Below, one piece after another: positions 54,601 through 61,561 of a stretch of 64,000 nt of DNA. How positions within the stretch are numbered: position 1 is the first letter of the stretch; each line of letters starts with the position of its first letter. The position numbers were made by a program, and so were the translations under genes. The notes under the pieces were generated by a model. The model was not told where the DNA came from and searched no databases. It was given only the letters and a program-made list of their open reading frames with translations. The DNA comes from Actinacidiphila epipremni (GTDB lineage: Bacteria; Actinomycetota; Actinomycetes; Streptomycetales; Streptomycetaceae), in the NCBI RefSeq assembly GCF_012034175.1, contig NZ_JAATEJ010000009.1, positions 62,001 through 126,000 of the forward strand, in the 5' to 3' direction.

Positions 54601-55273
54601 GGACGAGGTCGGGGTGGCGGCGGGCGAGCGCCCGCCAGCGTACGACGGCCGGGAAGAGCGCGGGCAGCAGCCGCTCCACCACGGCGGGGCCGCACCCCGG
54701 GAGCAGGCGGGCGGCCTCCGTGTCGCCCCATTGCGCACGCACGACCGCGATCAGCCGCTCGGCGAGTGCGGTACGGCCGCCGGCCACGACCGTCGCGGCG
54801 ACCTGGCGGCGTACGGCCTCGGGGGCGTCGTCGGCCATGGCCCGTTCGAGGGCGGCGTCGCTGATGGGGAGGTGGAGCGCGGCCTTGAGCGCGTGGGCGC
54901 GGACGGTGGGGTCGGGGTCGGCGAGGCGGGCTTCGAGGTAGCGGGCGTCGCGCGCCACGGACGCCGCGACGGCGGCGAGGCGGCGGCCGTGGAGGCCGCG
55001 CGATGCCAACTCGGGGAGGAGCGCGTCGAGTTCGGGGGCTTCGCTGCCCTGCCCGGCCGGTTGCGCACCGGCCCGGGCCCGGGTCCACGCGGCGAGCGCG
55101 CGCATGCGCTCGGGGTACGCGAGCGGGTCGAGCGCGGCGAGCAGGCCGTCGACGATGGCGGCACGGTCCGCGCCGGTGCGGGGTGCGGTGGGGTCGCCGG
55201 GTGCGGAGGAGCCGCCGGATGGCGCGCCAGGTGCCGTGGAGTCGCCGGGTGCCGTGCCGGGTGCGGTGGACAT
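51644..55273 (-). CDS. Large HEAT-repeat-like protein, about 1209 aa
   Basis: The start is ATG 55273 (ATG 55282 also possible); no good ribosome site. Residues 1-35 are low complexity (Ala/Pro/Gly/Ser/Thr). From about 40 to the end the protein is a string of paired helices of 35-40 residues rich in Ala, Leu and Arg, such as DARYLEARLADPDPTVRAHALKAAL and SPHTVLAEAALGALAWTDRPADALPLLL, the pattern of HEAT or armadillo repeats. A Pro/Ala/Thr linker splits the solenoid near residue 505-545. No catalytic motif is seen. It may scaffold the downstream helicase-nuclease, with which it could be co-transcribed. Confidence 0.75.
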   Translation of the reverse strand: MSTAPGTAPGDSTAPGAPSGGSSAPGDPTAPRTGADRAAIVDGLLAALDPLAYPERMRALAAWTRARAGAQPAGQGSEAPELDALLPELASRGLHGRRLAAVAASVARDARYLEARLADPDPTVRAHALKAALHLPISDAALERAMADDAPEAVRRQVAATVVAGGRTALAERLIAVVRAQWGDTEAARLLPGCGPAVVERLLPALFPAVVRWRALARRHPDLVLDEVARQLAALPEQSRTAWWQRNADILEATAELRPPRVLDLLERHCPPHLPGPVIDCLGPLLRAAPGRTIALVTAPERLFYRPASTVSRTALGRLARLAPPELLDLGRAWSRHPHALALLLRALPPSRREDFYDAVTAGLDLAHTALAPAILDALPRRRAQAEARRMAAQAAEAGKPWHMVLSSVAHLPVAEARERLLAAVRRPAADDRALAYPLLVRNAARSGDPAAVAVLLADLQRLRNEQDPVRSAALAALAEVPPRLLAPRPAPDAPTTPQTSTAPTAPTDTSPAPAPAPVPAPAPALLHHLTTDAIEARDSSPRTRGALSTLALATLREHAGTGEHALLDWALTTLTRLSGHTGGADLGSLGTTLRKGQEFQVFEALRPWLEAGADKVDHSLTFALARALGRRARHMPELQELLWQAVQFGNDTTVRQAVDLWLDAPATRDERVARLLESEPSAAVLHPVLRVLAHRRTDLLDPVLADPPPYGRFLSRGTQGTRWMPPLDGVRNWLPRQQQAAARLLSRAAADPARPTHQRAQHIRAMAAIPELGFDAVRRHLDSPHTVLAEAALGALAWTDRPADALPLLLAHAADDRARVALYAAGRVTARLAPSHLETTLRAALLPAADGGPAPAAKVTSRKELVRLTAARLPVTTAAQILAEAYAVPGQHRDVQAACVPVAAGLLPAPAAWSLLESAADGPPVVQAALLRVTPYDLPSAQRPRYARLVGAVTQSADKETADAATSLLARWYPWYRESAPLLLTATTDLANRTSWRAAADGLVALAATTDGPLLQALAQLTAAEAESTARHLDAEADRDRPARRRVDHLVSRLSTAVTMRQGEAYPHAARAAAQLLRDAEDFLPSAIHLTTTALDLDAPASRLLPALDALAADLTDLPALAATTAARLRSRLSTAARPGDPHTLLLATDRLTATPTYPAALLALALTEALGTRTTWPPEWRTPLRTLRRHPHPDIRAAALTLATAPE

Positions 55274-55710
55274 GCGGGCCATTGTGTCGCCGGGGCGCGG
55301 GCGGGCCGTACGGGTTTTCGCACGGCGCGGGTTACGGCGAGCGGGCCTTGTACGCGCCTGGCCTCGTGGCGGCTGGGTGGGCGGCGCGGTCGGCGAGGTG
55401 GCGGGCCTCGTACGTCCCGGGGGCCCGTGCTCGCGGGCTGGGCTGCGCACTCCCGCGGGCGCCGTACGACCGGGCCGGGTCCGGGGCCGCCGGTCTCGTA
55501 CGCTCCCGGCGCTCGTACGCCCCGGGTCTCGTGCTGGGCCGCCGCCCTATGCGTCGCGCCCTACAACCAGGCCGGCCCCGGCCCCACAGGTGCCGTTCGC
55601 CCCCGGCGCTCGTACGCCCCGGGTCTCGTACGTACGGGGCCGGGCCCGTGCGCCCCGGGGTGCGTGGAAACTCGGAGGTCGTTGTCAGTGGGTGGGGCTA
55701 ACGTGGCGGT
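55274..55710. repeat. Intergenic region with CTCGTACG-type repeats
   Basis: Between the divergent HEAT-like and macrodomain genes there are at least five copies of a 14-bp word CTCGTACGYYCCGG or close variants, at 55,407, 55,495, 55,512, 55,609 and 55,625. A 28-bp block is exactly duplicated at 55,505-55,532 and 55,602-55,629. Nothing coding is evident. The symmetric CGTACG core could bind a dimeric regulator, or the block may simply be a local amplification. Confidence 0.55.
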
Positions 55711-56187
55711 ATGGGGGAGATCGAGTACGTACGTGGGGACGCGACGACGCCGCTGGGCAAAGGCCCGAAGGTGATCGCGCACGTCTGCAATGACCGGGGC
55801 GGGTGGGGCAAGGGCTTTGTGCTTGCGCTCTCGCGGCGGTGGCCCGAGCCGGAGGCGGCGTTTCGCCGGTGGTATCGGGGGCGGGCGGGGAACGACTTCG
55901 GGCTGGGGGCCGTGCAGGTCGTCCGGGTGGGTGAGCGGTTGTGGGTCGCCAACATGGTCGGCCAGCGCGGCATACGTACCGGCAGCAAGGGCGTGCCCGT
56001 GCGCTATGACGCGATCGACACCGCCCTGGGCACGGTCGCCGCGCGGGCGGCGGAGCTGGGGGCGTCCGTCCACATGCCGCGCATCGGCTGCGGGCTGGCC
56101 GGCGGGAAGTGGGGGCGGGTCGAGCCCCTGATCGCCGGGCGGCTCGTCGCGGCGGGGGTGGCCGTGACCGTCTACGACCACGGCTGA
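55711..56187 (+). CDS. Macrodomain protein (TARG1/ALC1-like)
   Basis: 158 residues from ATG 55711, forming one complete macrodomain: IEYVRGDATTPLGKGPKVIAH at the N-terminus, HVCNDRGGWGKGFVLALSRRWPE for the ADP-ribose-binding loop 1, and HMPRIGCGLAGGKWGRVEPLI for loop 2. Such proteins bind ADP-ribose and many remove it from proteins or nucleic acids; the bacterial DarG antitoxin is related. No DarT-like toxin gene is adjacent, so an antitoxin role is not supported here. Confidence 0.9.
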   Translation: MGEIEYVRGDATTPLGKGPKVIAHVCNDRGGWGKGFVLALSRRWPEPEAAFRRWYRGRAGNDFGLGAVQVVRVGERLWVANMVGQRGIRTGSKGVPVRYDAIDTALGTVAARAAELGASVHMPRIGCGLAGGKWGRVEPLIAGRLVAAGVAVTVYDHG

Positions 56188-56250
56188 GGGCTGCCCACGG
56201 GTTCGTGTTCGGCAGGCGCACCGCTCCGGTCCGGGGGCGGACTCCACGCC

Positions 56251-56373
56251 GGGCCCGGGCCCGGGTCCGGGCGCGGGTCCGGGTCCGGGCGCGGGTCCGG
56301 GTCCGGGCGCGGGTCCGGGTCCGGGCGCGGGTCCGGGTCCGGGCGCGGGTCCGGGTCCGGGCGCGGGTCCGGG
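56251..56373 (+). repeat. Array of 21 GGG tracts at 6-bp period (18-bp tandem unit)
   Basis: The plus strand reads GGG-NNN without interruption from 56,251 to 56,373; the dominant 18-bp unit is GGGTCCGGGTCCGGGCGC. Every GGG is followed by exactly three bases, so up to five adjacent three-tier G-quadruplexes are possible. It lies between the 3' ends of the convergent macrodomain and flavoprotein genes and is not part of either. Confidence 0.9.
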
Positions 56374-56480
56374 TCCGGAGTCAGGTGCGGGTGCGGCGGG
56401 CCGCACGGACGGCCCGTCCTCCGGCGAGCCCACGCCGGACAGCCCGTCCACGGGCCCGTCCCCCGGCGCCCGGCGCCCCG

Positions 56481-57143
56481 TCACGCAAGCCCCTGTCCCC
56501 CCGGCGACCCCGTGCCGGGTGCCCCGGCCTCCGCCAGCTCGCCGCCGAGCAGCGCGTCCTCCGGCGCCGGCGCACCCGCGCCGGGCGCCTCCTCCTCGCC
56601 CAGAATCGCTTCGAGCCACCCCACGATCACCTCCGCCGCCTCGTCCGGTGGCGCCAGTTTCAGGCCCATCGCGTTCTCCCGCCGCCACAGCTCGAAGACC
56701 GGGCCCTCCCTGGGCTCGACCACGGTGTGGCCGTCCTCGCGCAGGGTGGCGACGTGGCGGCGGATGGGCGGCTTGCGCCACATCACCTGGTTCATGCTCG
56801 GGAAGAAGAGGACCGGCCGCGGGCAGGCCAGGATCGCGGTCTGGGCGGGGGTGGAGGCCAGGCCCAGGGCCGCCGCGGCGAGGGTGTGGGCGGTGGCGGG
56901 CAGGACGACGACGCCGAGGGAACGGCGGGCGAATTCGGTCGGGTTGAGGTCCGCCGCGTCGCTCGCGTAGACCTCGTCGGCGTACCAGGCGACGGCCTCG
57001 CGCCGTACGAACCGCTCGGCGCTGTGCGTGAGCAGCACCCGTAGCGGCAGGTCGATCTCCTGGCGGAGCCACGAGAGGTATCCGGTGGTGGCCATCGCCG
57101 CGCTCGATCCGCTGACGATGACGGAAAGCGCGTCATCTCTCAT
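56481..57143 (-). CDS. HFCD-type flavoprotein (putative cysteine decarboxylase)
   Basis: 220 residues from ATG 57143. The flavodoxin-like fold shows GSSAAMATTGYL (11-22), PATAHTL (82-88, equivalent to PASANT) and PSMNQVMW (115-122, the PXMNxxMW motif). These are hallmarks of flavoproteins such as EpiD and MrsD that decarboxylate a C-terminal cysteine of a peptide. The usual catalytic histidine about 14 residues before PASANT is not seen (NPTEF there), so activity may differ. The Gly/Ala/Pro-rich tail (about 180-220) is an extension. It is divergent from the small Cys-ending precursor-like ORF, which fits a peptide-modifying role. Confidence 0.8.
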   Translation of the reverse strand: MRDDALSVIVSGSSAAMATTGYLSWLRQEIDLPLRVLLTHSAERFVRREAVAWYADEVYASDAADLNPTEFARRSLGVVVLPATAHTLAAAALGLASTPAQTAILACPRPVLFFPSMNQVMWRKPPIRRHVATLREDGHTVVEPREGPVFELWRRENAMGLKLAPPDEAAEVIVGWLEAILGEEEAPGAGAPAPEDALLGGELAEAGAPGTGSPGGQGLA

Positions 57144-57305
57144 GGCGGGCAGGATGCCAAGCCGGCGGCGCCCGGCGACATGGGGGCGCGGCCCCAGTTG
57201 GGGCGCGGCGGGCGCGGCCGAGTATGGGGGCGGAACACCCATGACTCCCGCCCCCGCCGGCTGCCACTTTTGCGGTCAGCCGGCATCTGCCGACCCGCCG
57301 GCGCG

Positions 57306-57313
57306 AGGAGGTG
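57306..57313 (+). promoter_or_regulatory. Perfect ribosome-binding site of the precursor ORF
   Basis: AGGAGGTG matches the 16S anti-Shine-Dalgarno fully and lies 6 bases before ATG 57320. It is the strongest ribosome site I see in the window and is the main reason to accept the tiny ORF as a real gene. Confidence 0.8.
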
Positions 57314-57319
57314 AAGGTC

Positions 57320-57400
57320 ATGAAGAAGATCACCGTGCGCAAGTCGGGCTCCATCAAGCTCACCTCGTCCGCCCCGCTGTACTGCACCGACTGCTGCTGA
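57320..57400 (+). CDS. 26-aa Cys-rich peptide, candidate RiPP precursor
   Basis: The ORF begins MKKITVRKSGSIKL and ends APLYCTDCC, with three cysteines in the last five residues and a C-terminal Cys. The basic N-terminal half resembles a leader, and the Thr-Ser-Ser-Ala-Pro stretch may precede the core. Support comes from a perfect AGGAGGTG ribosome site, a strong hairpin starting 7 bases after the stop, and neighbours typical of peptide maturation: a flavoprotein that could act on a C-terminal Cys, and a PqqD-like/M50 fusion. No lanthipeptide dehydratase, YcaO or radical-SAM gene is nearby, so it does not fit a class I know. Confidence 0.75.
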   Translation: MKKITVRKSGSIKLTSSAPLYCTDCC

Positions 57401-57407
57401 GTCGCAG

Positions 57408-57442
57408 GGGCCGCCCCTGCGCACCCGGCGCAGGGGCGGCCC
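57408..57442 (+). terminator. Strong hairpin between precursor and biosynthetic genes
   Basis: GGGCCGCCCCTGCG and its exact complement CGCAGGGGCGGCCC form a 14-bp stem with a 7-base loop. It should terminate most transcripts, or protect the precursor mRNA, giving much more peptide message than enzyme message, as is common in RiPP operons. Confidence 0.8.
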
Positions 57443-57491
57443 GCCCCCGGGGCGCCCGCCCCCCGACCCGAGCCCGTACGGACGGAGGCCC

Positions 57492-58763
57492 ATGTCCCCC
57501 GCGTCCCCCACCTCCCCTGCCTCTCCCGCCTCCCCCGTTCCCCCCGCCTCCAGTGCCCGCGTCCGCTTCCACCCCCTGACCTTCGTCGAGGAGCGCGACG
57601 GCATCACCGTCGGCCGCGCCGACATCGAGTCGTACGCGCTGCTGCCCGAGGACGGTGTGGCCCTGCTGCGCCGGCTCGCGGACGGGGCGACGGCGGACGA
57701 GGCGGCGGCCTGGTACGCGCGCACCTTCGGGGAGCCGGTGGACGTCGCGGACTTCCTCGACACGCTGCGCGAGCTGGGGTTCGTGCGGGAGGCCGGGGAG
57801 GCGGCGGCCGAGCCGCCGAAGGTCCGCCTGCAGCGGCTCGGGCGGATCGCGTTCTCGCCCGTCCTGTGGCTGCTGTACGCGGCGCTGATCGCCGCCGCGG
57901 GCGTGGAGATGGTCCGGCACGCCGAGCTGCGCCCGCACGCCCACAACGTCTTCTTCACCTCCTCGCTGATCGCCGTCCAGGTCGGGGTGGCGCTGTTCCA
58001 GTCGCCGGCCGTGCTGTGGCACGAGTGGTTCCATCTGCTGGCCGCCCGCCGGCTGGGGCTCGCGTCCCGGATGAGCCTCGGGCGGCGCTTCTACTACGTC
58101 GTGGTGGAGACCCAGCTGGACGGGCTGCGCGGGGTGCCGCCGCGGCGCCGCTACCTGCCGATGCTCTCCGGCATGCTCGCCGATCTGCTGCTCTTCTCCG
58201 CCCTCGTGCTCGTCGCCGCCGCCGGCCTGCCCGGCGGTCTCGCGCTGCCGGGGCGCCTCGCGCTGGCCGTGGCGTACACCGTGCTGCTGCGGCTCGCCTG
58301 GCAGTTCTACGTGTTCCTGCGCACCGACCTGTATTACGTGATCACGAACGCGCTCGGCTGCACCGATCCGCACGCCGCGACCCGCGCCTACCTGCGCGAG
58401 CGGTTCCGGCGGCTGCCGTGGGTGGGGCCGTCGGACTGGCGCACCGGGGACTGGGCGCCCAGGGACCGGGCGGTGGCGCCGTGGTTCGCGCTGGTCACGG
58501 TCGGCGGGGTGACCGCGATGCTGGTGACCGTCTCGCTGTGGACCGCGCCGCTGATCTGGCAGTTCGCCCGGCATGTGGGCTCGGGGCTGGCCGGCGGGGG
58601 GACGGGGGACGCGCACTTCTGGGACTCGGTCGGCTCGCTGCTGCTGCTGAGCCTGGAGATCGTCGTACTGCCGCTCTACGCGGGCCGTAAGCGCAAGCGC
58701 GCCGCCGCCGGCACCGCGCCCCTGACCACCACCACCGCATCACCCGTGGAGGAGTCCCAATGA
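57492..58763 (+). CDS. PqqD/RRE-M50 metalloprotease fusion (membrane)
   Basis: 423 residues from ATG 57492, GGAGG 3 bases upstream. Residues about 30-102 match the PqqD-like RiPP recognition fold (ALLPEDGVALLRRLADGATADEAAAWYARTFGEPVDVADFL split across it). Then come six or so transmembrane helices from about 120, with the zinc motif HEWFH at 177-181 in LWHEWFHLLAARRLG and the later RTDLYYVITN (about 278) that supplies the aspartate seen in peptide zinc metalloproteases of the YydH type. It could bind the leader peptide with its RRE and cut it in the membrane. The next gene starts within its stop (ATGA 58,760-58,763). Confidence 0.8.
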   Translation: MSPASPTSPASPASPVPPASSARVRFHPLTFVEERDGITVGRADIESYALLPEDGVALLRRLADGATADEAAAWYARTFGEPVDVADFLDTLRELGFVREAGEAAAEPPKVRLQRLGRIAFSPVLWLLYAALIAAAGVEMVRHAELRPHAHNVFFTSSLIAVQVGVALFQSPAVLWHEWFHLLAARRLGLASRMSLGRRFYYVVVETQLDGLRGVPPRRRYLPMLSGMLADLLLFSALVLVAAAGLPGGLALPGRLALAVAYTVLLRLAWQFYVFLRTDLYYVITNALGCTDPHAATRAYLRERFRRLPWVGPSDWRTGDWAPRDRAVAPWFALVTVGGVTAMLVTVSLWTAPLIWQFARHVGSGLAGGGTGDAHFWDSVGSLLLLSLEIVVLPLYAGRKRKRAAAGTAPLTTTTASPVEESQ

Positions 58764-60934
58764 CCGCACACGAGTGGCGGACCGGTACGACTCCGGCCGC
58801 CGAACAGCAGCGCGAGCCCGCCGAGTCGGCCGGGGCAGCCGGGGCAGCCGGGGCGAACGGAGCGACCGGGTCCGCGGACCGCGCCGCCTTCGTCGTGGAC
58901 TGCCACCGCGGGCTGCGCGGCCCCTACACCGGGCTGGGCAGCCTGCTGCGCGAGGTGGTTCCGCTCGCCATCAAGGCGCAGCCCGGCATCACCGACCGGC
59001 ACGTCACCGAAATCCTGTCCGTCGCACCGGAGTTGCGGCCGGCCATCGGGGTCGGGCCGGAGACGCTGACGTCGCTGGCGGCCCCGGAGGAGCGGACCCG
59101 GATCTATCCGGCCAACCGCACCCGCAGGTTGGCGCACGGAGCCGTCGAACTCCTCGCGGAATACGCCGCGGTGGCCGGTGGTGGGCCGCTGCGGCTGGTC
59201 TTCGAGCGCGTGGAGCACGCCGACTACACCGACCAGGAGTTCCTGGCCATCCTGCTGCGCCGGGCCCGTCCCGACCGGATACGCGTCACGGTCGCGACCG
59301 GTGGTGGCGGGGGCCTCGTCGACGAACTCGCCGCCGCGCTGGGCCGGTACGCCCGCCGTACGCCGCCCGCCGCGGGTACGGACGCCGGCGGTACGGACGC
59401 CGCGGGTACGGACGCCGGCGGGCGCACCCAGGAGGAGCTGCTGCACGCCTTCGTCGCCGCCGACGGTACGTCCCAGGACCCGGCGGAGACCGCCGCGTAC
59501 GAGCAGGCCGACCCGGCGCTGCGCGCCACCCTGCACGACCGGCGCGCAGCCGAACTGCTCGCCCGGGACGAACTGACGCTGGGCCTGGGCGCGATCCCCT
59601 ACCACCTGGAGCGGGGCAGCGACCCGGCCGGTGCGGGCGCGGACGCGCTCTACGAGGCGGCGCGGCACTGCGGCGCCATGGGCTTCTACCACTCGGTCAT
59701 CGACTTCGGCACCCGCGGCCGGGACCTGACCGACCCCGAGACGCAGATGGAGCGCTTCTGGCACCTGAGCACCAGGGCGAGTTCGGCGATGGTGGTGCTC
59801 GGGCAGACCGTGGAGGCCGAGCCCACCTACATCGACCTGCGGGCCCGCTACGACCTCCCGGAGCTCCAGCTGTCCACCGGGTACGCGCTCGCCATGCTCT
59901 ACACCCGTTTCCACCCGGCGGAGTTGCGCGACCACCACCTGGCGCGCGCGTACATCAACAACTCCATCGCCATCGCCTCGCTGCTGACCGACCCCGAACA
60001 GCGGGCCTTCCACTCGGTCTTCCAGAAGAACGGGCTCGCGCTCATCGAGATGCGCACCGGGCGGATCGAGCGGGCGCTCCGCCTGGTCAGCGACGGCATC
60101 GCCTACCTGGACCGCGAACTGCCGGGCGAGAAGCACCGGTTGCACCGGTCGGTGCTCGTGCACAACCGCGGCAAGGTCTACCTGGCGATGGGCCGGCTGG
60201 AGGAAGCGCTCGCCGATCTCAGCAAGGTGATCGAGCTCGACCCGAACTACGCCGACTACTACTTCGACCGCGCCGACGTCCGGCGGCGGCTGGGCGATCT
60301 GGCCGGTGCGGTGGCCGACTGCGACACCGCGATCAGCCTGTCGCCGCCGTTCTACGAACTCCACTACAACCGGGGGGACATCAAGGCCGAGGCCGGCGAC
60401 GTCGAGGGAGCGCTCGCGGACTTCGGCTACGTGGTGGAGCTGGAGCCCGACCAACTCGACGCCCGCGTCAACCTGGTGGGCCTGCTCATGGAGGGCGGTG
60501 ACCCGGCGGCGGCCGAGCCGCACGTCGAGGAGGGCCTGGTCCTGCACCCGGGCGACCCGCGGCTGCTGCACCTGCGGGGCGAACTCGCCCTGGAGCGCGG
60601 GGATATGGGCGCCGCCCGGCAGGACTTCGACGCGGCGCTGCGCGCCGACCCCGGGCTCGTGCCCGCGCTCGCCAGCCGGGCCGCCCTCGCGCACGAGGCG
60701 GGCGACCACGGCGCCGCGCTCGCCGATCTGACCGCCGCGCTGGAGGCCGACCCGGACAACGGCGACCTGCTCTACAACCGCGGCTACGTCCACGAGGCCG
60801 CCGGGCGCTGGGCCGAGGCCGTGGAGGACTACACGCGGGCCCTCGAACTCGCCGGCGACGACGACCGGGACGAGCTCCTGAACCGGCGGGCGGTGGCGCG
60901 CTCGGCCCTGATGGGTACGGCGGGTGCGCAGTGA
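58760..60934 (+). CDS. TPR protein of the peptide cluster
   Basis: 724 residues from ATG 58760 with GGAGGA 6-11 bases upstream, overlapping the preceding stop. An N-terminal domain (about 40-180, VDCHRGLRGPYTGLGSLLREVVPLAI onward) resembles the STAND-like front modules of actinomycete TPR proteins but has no P-loop. A low-complexity Gly/Thr/Asp/Ala run (about 202-222) follows, then helices and at least six TPR units from about 465 (HNRGKVYLAMGRLEEALADL; YNRGDIKAEAGDVEGALADF; YNRGYVHEAAGRWAEAVEDY). It is probably a scaffold for the modifying enzymes. It is coupled to the M50 and flavin reductase genes. Confidence 0.8.
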   Translation: MTAHEWRTGTTPAAEQQREPAESAGAAGAAGANGATGSADRAAFVVDCHRGLRGPYTGLGSLLREVVPLAIKAQPGITDRHVTEILSVAPELRPAIGVGPETLTSLAAPEERTRIYPANRTRRLAHGAVELLAEYAAVAGGGPLRLVFERVEHADYTDQEFLAILLRRARPDRIRVTVATGGGGGLVDELAAALGRYARRTPPAAGTDAGGTDAAGTDAGGRTQEELLHAFVAADGTSQDPAETAAYEQADPALRATLHDRRAAELLARDELTLGLGAIPYHLERGSDPAGAGADALYEAARHCGAMGFYHSVIDFGTRGRDLTDPETQMERFWHLSTRASSAMVVLGQTVEAEPTYIDLRARYDLPELQLSTGYALAMLYTRFHPAELRDHHLARAYINNSIAIASLLTDPEQRAFHSVFQKNGLALIEMRTGRIERALRLVSDGIAYLDRELPGEKHRLHRSVLVHNRGKVYLAMGRLEEALADLSKVIELDPNYADYYFDRADVRRRLGDLAGAVADCDTAISLSPPFYELHYNRGDIKAEAGDVEGALADFGYVVELEPDQLDARVNLVGLLMEGGDPAAAEPHVEEGLVLHPGDPRLLHLRGELALERGDMGAARQDFDAALRADPGLVPALASRAALAHEAGDHGAALADLTAALEADPDNGDLLYNRGYVHEAAGRWAEAVEDYTRALELAGDDDRDELLNRRAVARSALMGTAGAQ

Positions 60935-61446
60935 CCGCACTCGCCCCGGGGGCCGCGGAGGTCCCCGGGGCGGTGGGCGGGCAGGAGTTGCGGCAGCTCA
61001 TGCGGCGGTGGGCCACGGGGGCGGCGGTCGTGACCGGCGGCAGCCCGGCCGAGCCGGTCGGCTGCACGGTCAACGCCCTCACCTCCGTCTCCCTCGACCC
61101 GCCGCTGCTGCTGATCTCGCTCGCGTCGAGCAGCAACACCCTTGCCGGCGTGCTGCGTCACGGCAGCTTCGCCGTCAACGTCCTGGCGTGGCGGCAGCGG
61201 TGGCTCGCGAGCCGCTTCGCCGCCGTCGGCGACCGCTTCGCCGGCGTCGACTACCGGCTCGTGCACGGCGTGCCCGTGCTCACCGGTACGGTCGCCGCCG
61301 CGGTGTGCCGCGTGGTGCGGACCGTCACCGTCGCCGACCACGTCCTCGTCCTCGGCTCGCCGCACTGGTCGCGCCGGGCCGAGGACGCGGCGCCGGTGGT
61401 CCTGCTGGACGGGGAGTACGGGACGGCGGGTCCCGGCCGCGCGTGA
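60931..61446 (+). CDS. Flavin reductase-like protein
   Basis: 171 residues from GTG 60931, overlapping the TPR stop (GTGA). The split-barrel FMN-binding fold is evident: LRQLMRRWATGAAVVTGG, NALTSVSLDPPLLLISLA (flavin phosphate contact) and GSFAVNVLAWRQRWLASRFA. Such proteins use NAD(P)H to reduce flavin for a partner enzyme. In this operon the obvious flavin user is the divergent HFCD-type flavoprotein, though those enzymes normally do not need external reduction, so an unseen oxygenase or a direct reductive step is possible. Confidence 0.88.
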   Translation: MTALAPGAAEVPGAVGGQELRQLMRRWATGAAVVTGGSPAEPVGCTVNALTSVSLDPPLLLISLASSSNTLAGVLRHGSFAVNVLAWRQRWLASRFAAVGDRFAGVDYRLVHGVPVLTGTVAAAVCRVVRTVTVADHVLVLGSPHWSRRAEDAAPVVLLDGEYGTAGPGRA

Positions 61447-61561
61447 GGGGCACGGACCCCGCCGGGCACACGACCGCGGGGTGCCTCACGCCGGTGCCGT
61501 ACGCCCCGTGGACCCGCGCCGTGGATCCGCGCCGGGGGGCGCCGGCGGTACGGGCGGGCCG

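Noticed and set aside
55711-56187. DarG antitoxin of a DarTG pair
   Set aside because: The macrodomain is complete, but no DarT-like ADP-ribosyltransferase lies next to it.
56251-56373. CRISPR-like or coding repeat (Pro-Gly or Val-Arg polymer)
   Set aside because: The repeats have no spacers, and the open frames through them are by-products of an 18-bp GC-only unit; both flanking genes end outside.
57241-57579. Alternative small peptide starting at ATG 57241 with a CxxC
   Set aside because: It overlaps the precursor in another frame, lacks a ribosome site and turns into Pro/Arg-rich sequence continuing into the next gene.
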